Assembly (NCBI GenBank): GCA_024641555.1
Contig: JAHECV010000035.1
Coordinates: 1 to 9,000, forward strand
Length of the DNA stretch: 9,000 nt
Reading direction: 5' to 3'
DNA from: Candidatus Planktophila sp.
Lineage (GTDB): Bacteria; Actinomycetota; Actinomycetes; Nanopelagicales; Nanopelagicaceae
Made by a program: the position numbers and the translations under genes. Position 1 is the first letter of the stretch. The number at the start of each line of letters is the position of its first letter. Below the pieces are notes generated by a model. That model did no database searches. It was not told the origin of the DNA and saw nothing but the letters and a program-made list of their open reading frames with translations. Below are positions 6,803-9,000 of the stretch, one piece after another.

Positions 6803-8194
6803 ATGGTCCACAACGAGGTTGACCCGCGCGATCCCGAGTTAAGAATCCAACGCTTGCTCGATGTCGGCAGCGTTTCTTTGTTAGTCGAACGCACTGATTG
6901 CGGAATGATCGCAGCCACAGGTGCAATAAAAGGTAATCGCGTCGTTGTATTTGCATCCGATGCCACAATAAAAAGTGGTGCACTTGGCGTTACTGGTTCT
7001 AAGGTGATTGTTGAAGCCTATAAAGAAGCGATGGCAAAGCAGTTACCGATTATCGGTATCTGGCACTCTGGTGGTGCGCGATTAAGTGATGGCGTTTCAT
7101 CCCTTGATGCATTCGGAGAAGTTTTTCAATCAATGATCTTGGCCAGCGGTCGTATTCCGCAGTTGTCATTAGTGCTTGGCCCTACCGCAGGTGGTGGTGC
7201 TTATGGCCCGGCGTTAACTGACATTGTTGTTTTGGCGCCTGAGGGTCGCATATTTGTAACAGGTCCAGATGTTGTTAAATCGGTAACCGGTGAAGATGTT
7301 GATATGGCTTCCCTTGGCGGCCCCGAAGCGCACAGTAAAAATAGCGGTGTTGCGCATGTGATTGCTGCAAGTGAAGAAGCAGCGATTACCGCGATTCAAG
7401 AAGCTACTTCGCTATTGGCTAATCAAGGACATTTTGATACCGACCTCAAGGATCGCGATTTATCTGTATTTGTTCCACCTGTTTCTAAGCGAAGTTACGA
7501 AGTCCATCCCTTGATCGATGCGATATTGGATAACGATGGAGAGAAGTTAGAGCTCTTGCCGGTCTGGGCAGAAAATATGACAACGGTGCTCGGACGTTTT
7601 GGTGGTCGCACGGTAGGCGTGATTGCCAATAACCCGGCACATATTGGCGGAGTTCTCGATTCTGCCGCCGGTGAAAAAGCAGCGCGCTTTGTACGCACCT
7701 GCGATGCTTTTGGAATTCCGCTGATTGTTATTGCAGATGTCACTGGATTCTTACCGGGTGCGGGTCAAGAATGGGAAGGCGCCGTTCGTCGTGGTGCGAA
7801 GTTGTTGCACGCTTTCGGTGAAGCAGTTGTTCCGCGCGTAACACTAATTACGCGTCGGGCATATGGCGGCGCATTTGTTGCGATGAACGCCAAATCACTT
7901 GGCGCCACAAGAGTATTTGCTTGGCCTGGCGCTGAAGTTTCGGTGATGGGAGCAGTTGCGGCGGTTCGAGTATTACATCGCCGCATACTTGCCGATCTTC
8001 CACCAGAACAACGTGATGCCATGGAGTTAGAACTTGCCGCAGAGCACGACAAGATCTCCGGTGGCGTTGGACGAGCCGTTGAAATTGGCGCGGTAGATGA
8101 GATTATCGATCCACAACACACCAGATCTGCGTTGGCAAGAGCTTTAGCTGCTGCACCACATCGCCGCGGCGCACATGGAAATATTCCGCTTTAA
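6803..8194 (+). CDS. accD6: Acyl-CoA carboxylase carboxyltransferase beta subunit, AccD6-like
   Basis: This subunit transfers a carboxyl group from carboxybiotin to acyl-CoA, most likely making malonyl-CoA from acetyl-CoA for the neighbouring synthase. The N-half crotonase-type domain shows HSGGARLSDG (residues 88-97), GPTAGGGAYGPALTD (126-140) and TGPDVVKSVTGEDVDMASLG (153-172). The C-half shows GRTVGVIANNP, ADVTGFLPGAGQEWEG, RRGAKLLHAFGE and AYGGAFVAMNAKSL. The ending RRGAHGNIPL and the TGEDVDMASLGGPEAH stretch closely resemble mycobacterial AccD6 from memory. At 463 residues it has that subfamily's length, shorter than propionyl-CoA carboxylase beta. Residue 359 is Val, where propionyl-CoA carboxylases have the substrate-selecting Asp; this favours acetyl-CoA but is an inference. 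The frame opens earlier, at 6683 inside fabF, but those 40 residues have no family similarity. The ATG at 6803 is preferred, ten bases after the fabF stop and without a Shine-Dalgarno. The biotin-carrying partner is not in the window. Confidence 0.9.
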   Translation: MVHNEVDPRDPELRIQRLLDVGSVSLLVERTDCGMIAATGAIKGNRVVVFASDATIKSGALGVTGSKVIVEAYKEAMAKQLPIIGIWHSGGARLSDGVSSLDAFGEVFQSMILASGRIPQLSLVLGPTAGGGAYGPALTDIVVLAPEGRIFVTGPDVVKSVTGEDVDMASLGGPEAHSKNSGVAHVIAASEEAAITAIQEATSLLANQGHFDTDLKDRDLSVFVPPVSKRSYEVHPLIDAILDNDGEKLELLPVWAENMTTVLGRFGGRTVGVIANNPAHIGGVLDSAAGEKAARFVRTCDAFGIPLIVIADVTGFLPGAGQEWEGAVRRGAKLLHAFGEAVVPRVTLITRRAYGGAFVAMNAKSLGATRVFAWPGAEVSVMGAVAAVRVLHRRILADLPPEQRDAMELELAAEHDKISGGVGRAVEIGAVDEIIDPQHTRSALARALAAAPHRRGAHGNIPL

Positions 8195-8195
8195 T

Positions 8196-8738
8196 TTAAT
8201 TTTTAAATCGTTCGTTAACGTAATCTGCAGGCAACTCTATTTCGTGCCCATCAGGTACGCCCATTCGTTCGATAAGTTCTTCGTGACCAAGATACTTACC
8301 GCGTAATTCACTTTTGGTGACGCCACGAAAACATGAGGCGTTAAATCCCGGCGACATCGTGCAGGCAAAGAGCGACCAAGTACCACCTGGAGCTACCTCA
8401 CCGGCTTGAATAACGCCGGCTTTAATCGTGTGCTGCATAACTTGTCCTGCTGCGATATCGCGGCCGAGCAAAATTGTGCGAACAGTGCCGTCGCTATGGA
8501 ATTCATATAAGGCCACGGGATCGCCTTCATAAAAATGCCAGACTTCATCAAATTCCAAGACGTGCGCAGTTGATGCGCTGCGCGGTGAAGTTAGATAGAG
8601 ACCTAAACCTGCGGTACCTGCGGGACCACCTGCGGCAGTCTTTGCTTCGGATATATACGTATTTATAAAGTAAGTCTCTTCTACCGGCAGAGGTTTCATG
8701 CCGAAATAAGCGATTAACTCTTCCGGGCGCGAAGTCAT
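8196..8738 (-). CDS. Cupin_5 / DUF985 family protein
   Basis: This 180-residue protein resembles the DUF985 (Cupin_5) family, small beta-barrel proteins of mostly unknown function. Supporting segments are the helical start EELIAYFGMKPLPVEETYFINTYIS (residues 6-30, shown here in two overlapping parts: EELIAYFGMKPLP and VEETYFINTYIS), then FDEVWHFYEGDPVALYEF (63-80) with conserved Glu65 and His68, and GGTWSLFACTMSPGF (118-132). About 45 residues beyond the barrel (KSELRGKYLGHEELIERMG and on) form a helical tail. No signal peptide or membrane segment is seen, so it is probably cytoplasmic. The ATG lies 12 bases after the stop of the upstream SIMPL-domain gene, without a Shine-Dalgarno, which suggests an operon. 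The stop faces the accD stop with one base between. No enzymatic role can be assigned. Confidence 0.8.
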   Translation of the reverse strand: MTSRPEELIAYFGMKPLPVEETYFINTYISEAKTAAGGPAGTAGLGLYLTSPRSASTAHVLEFDEVWHFYEGDPVALYEFHSDGTVRTILLGRDIAAGQVMQHTIKAGVIQAGEVAPGGTWSLFACTMSPGFNASCFRGVTKSELRGKYLGHEELIERMGVPDGHEIELPADYVNERFKN

Positions 8739-8750
8739 TGGTTAATTTAT

Positions 8751-9000
8751 TTAGTCGTTATTGACGGTAAAGGTCACTGAGACAGTAGATGTCACCGTCT
8801 TCTTAATCGTCGTTGTGTCATATGCGCCACCATCGGATGTCATCGTTGAATCAGGAGTAGTTACCTGGAATACACCGCTCTTCACGCCAGTTACTACGCC
8901 CACGTGGCTGCCGACCGCTTTGGTGATTGCTACCGCACGAACCTTGGCATCTTTCATCGCTTCTTCAAGTAATTGTGGACGGAGTTCAGCCAAAGTTGAG
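8751..9000 (-). CDS. SIMPL-domain (DUF541) protein, C-terminal fragment
   Basis: The frame is open to the right edge, so the N-terminus (including any signal peptide) lies outside. A TTG at 8993 is only an internal codon. The visible 82 or so residues begin STLAELRPQLLEEAMKDAKVRA and continue with AITKAVGSHVGVVTGVKSG. They match the pattern at the end of SIMPL/DUF541 (YggE-like) domains: a helix rich in A, R and K followed by a glycine-containing turn and a VxxVxSG strand. The last part, TVTSTVSVTFTVNN, is the closing beta strand. The family is typically exported and poorly understood; proposed roles such as oxidative stress protection are not testable here. It is the upstream gene of a probable two-gene unit with the cupin-like protein. 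Confidence 0.6.
   Translation of the reverse strand, partial: STLAELRPQLLEEAMKDAKVRAVAITKAVGSHVGVVTGVKSGVFQVTTPDSTMTSDGGAYDTTTIKKTVTSTVSVTFTVNND

Noticed and set aside
7765..8121. 118-codon open frame on the minus strand inside accD
   Set aside because: It is opposite strongly conserved AccD6-like sequence, and its Ser/Arg/Ala/Thr-rich translation has no domain pattern.
1..9000. Search for mobile elements, CRISPR arrays, tRNA or rRNA genes, phage or defence genes
   Set aside because: No repeat arrays, terminal inverted repeats, transposase motifs or tRNA-like folds were seen by eye, and coding genes fill nearly all the window.

Overview
The window looks like chromosomal housekeeping DNA from a moderate-GC actinobacterium. 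The evidence is a fabD-fabH-acpP-fabF type II fatty-acid synthase cluster in the actinobacterial order, followed by a carboxyltransferase gene that closely resembles mycobacterial AccD6, plus an actinobacterial-style FabD and FabH. Base composition is far less GC-rich than in Streptomyces or Mycobacterium. That would fit small-genome freshwater lineages such as Nanopelagicales (acI), but this placement is an inference from gene order, protein similarity and composition, not a proof. Almost all of the window is coding, and no gene-free stretch reaches 300 bases.

Left part (1-3174, + strand): the C-terminal end of a probable GT4-type glycosyltransferase, then an SGNH/GDSL hydrolase, then a full-length glycogen debranching enzyme (GlgX). 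The three are tightly packed. The hydrolase frame runs 127 bases into glgX, which is unusually long and may reflect a lost stop codon or a frameshift.

Central part (3175-8194, + strand): fabD, fabH, acpP, fabF and an accD6-like gene. AccD supplies malonyl-CoA, FabD transfers malonyl to the acyl carrier protein, FabH starts chains and FabF elongates them, all on AcpP. No reductase or dehydratase gene (fabG, fabZ, fabI) lies here, and neither does the biotin-carrying partner subunit. The cluster has two clear spacers, 52 bases before fabD and 119 bases before acpP. Both contain nearly the same 16-base element (TACTAGGTAGTAAAGC and TACTAGGAAGTAACGC), whose 12-base core is an imperfect palindrome, at the same distance from a -10-like hexamer. 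This is the most interesting signal in the window: a candidate shared operator or promoter element controlling fatty-acid synthesis. The fabD promoter appears to give a leaderless mRNA. The PucR-type regulator gene that commonly precedes fabD in actinobacteria is not present at that position.

Right part (8196-9000, - strand): a DUF985/Cupin_5-family protein, converging on accD with only one base between the two stop codons. Upstream of it in the same direction is the C-terminal end of a probable SIMPL-domain (DUF541) protein cut by the window edge.

I found no tRNA, rRNA, CRISPR array, insertion sequence, prophage or defence genes. Apart from the candidate regulatory element and the overlap anomaly, this is ordinary core genome.
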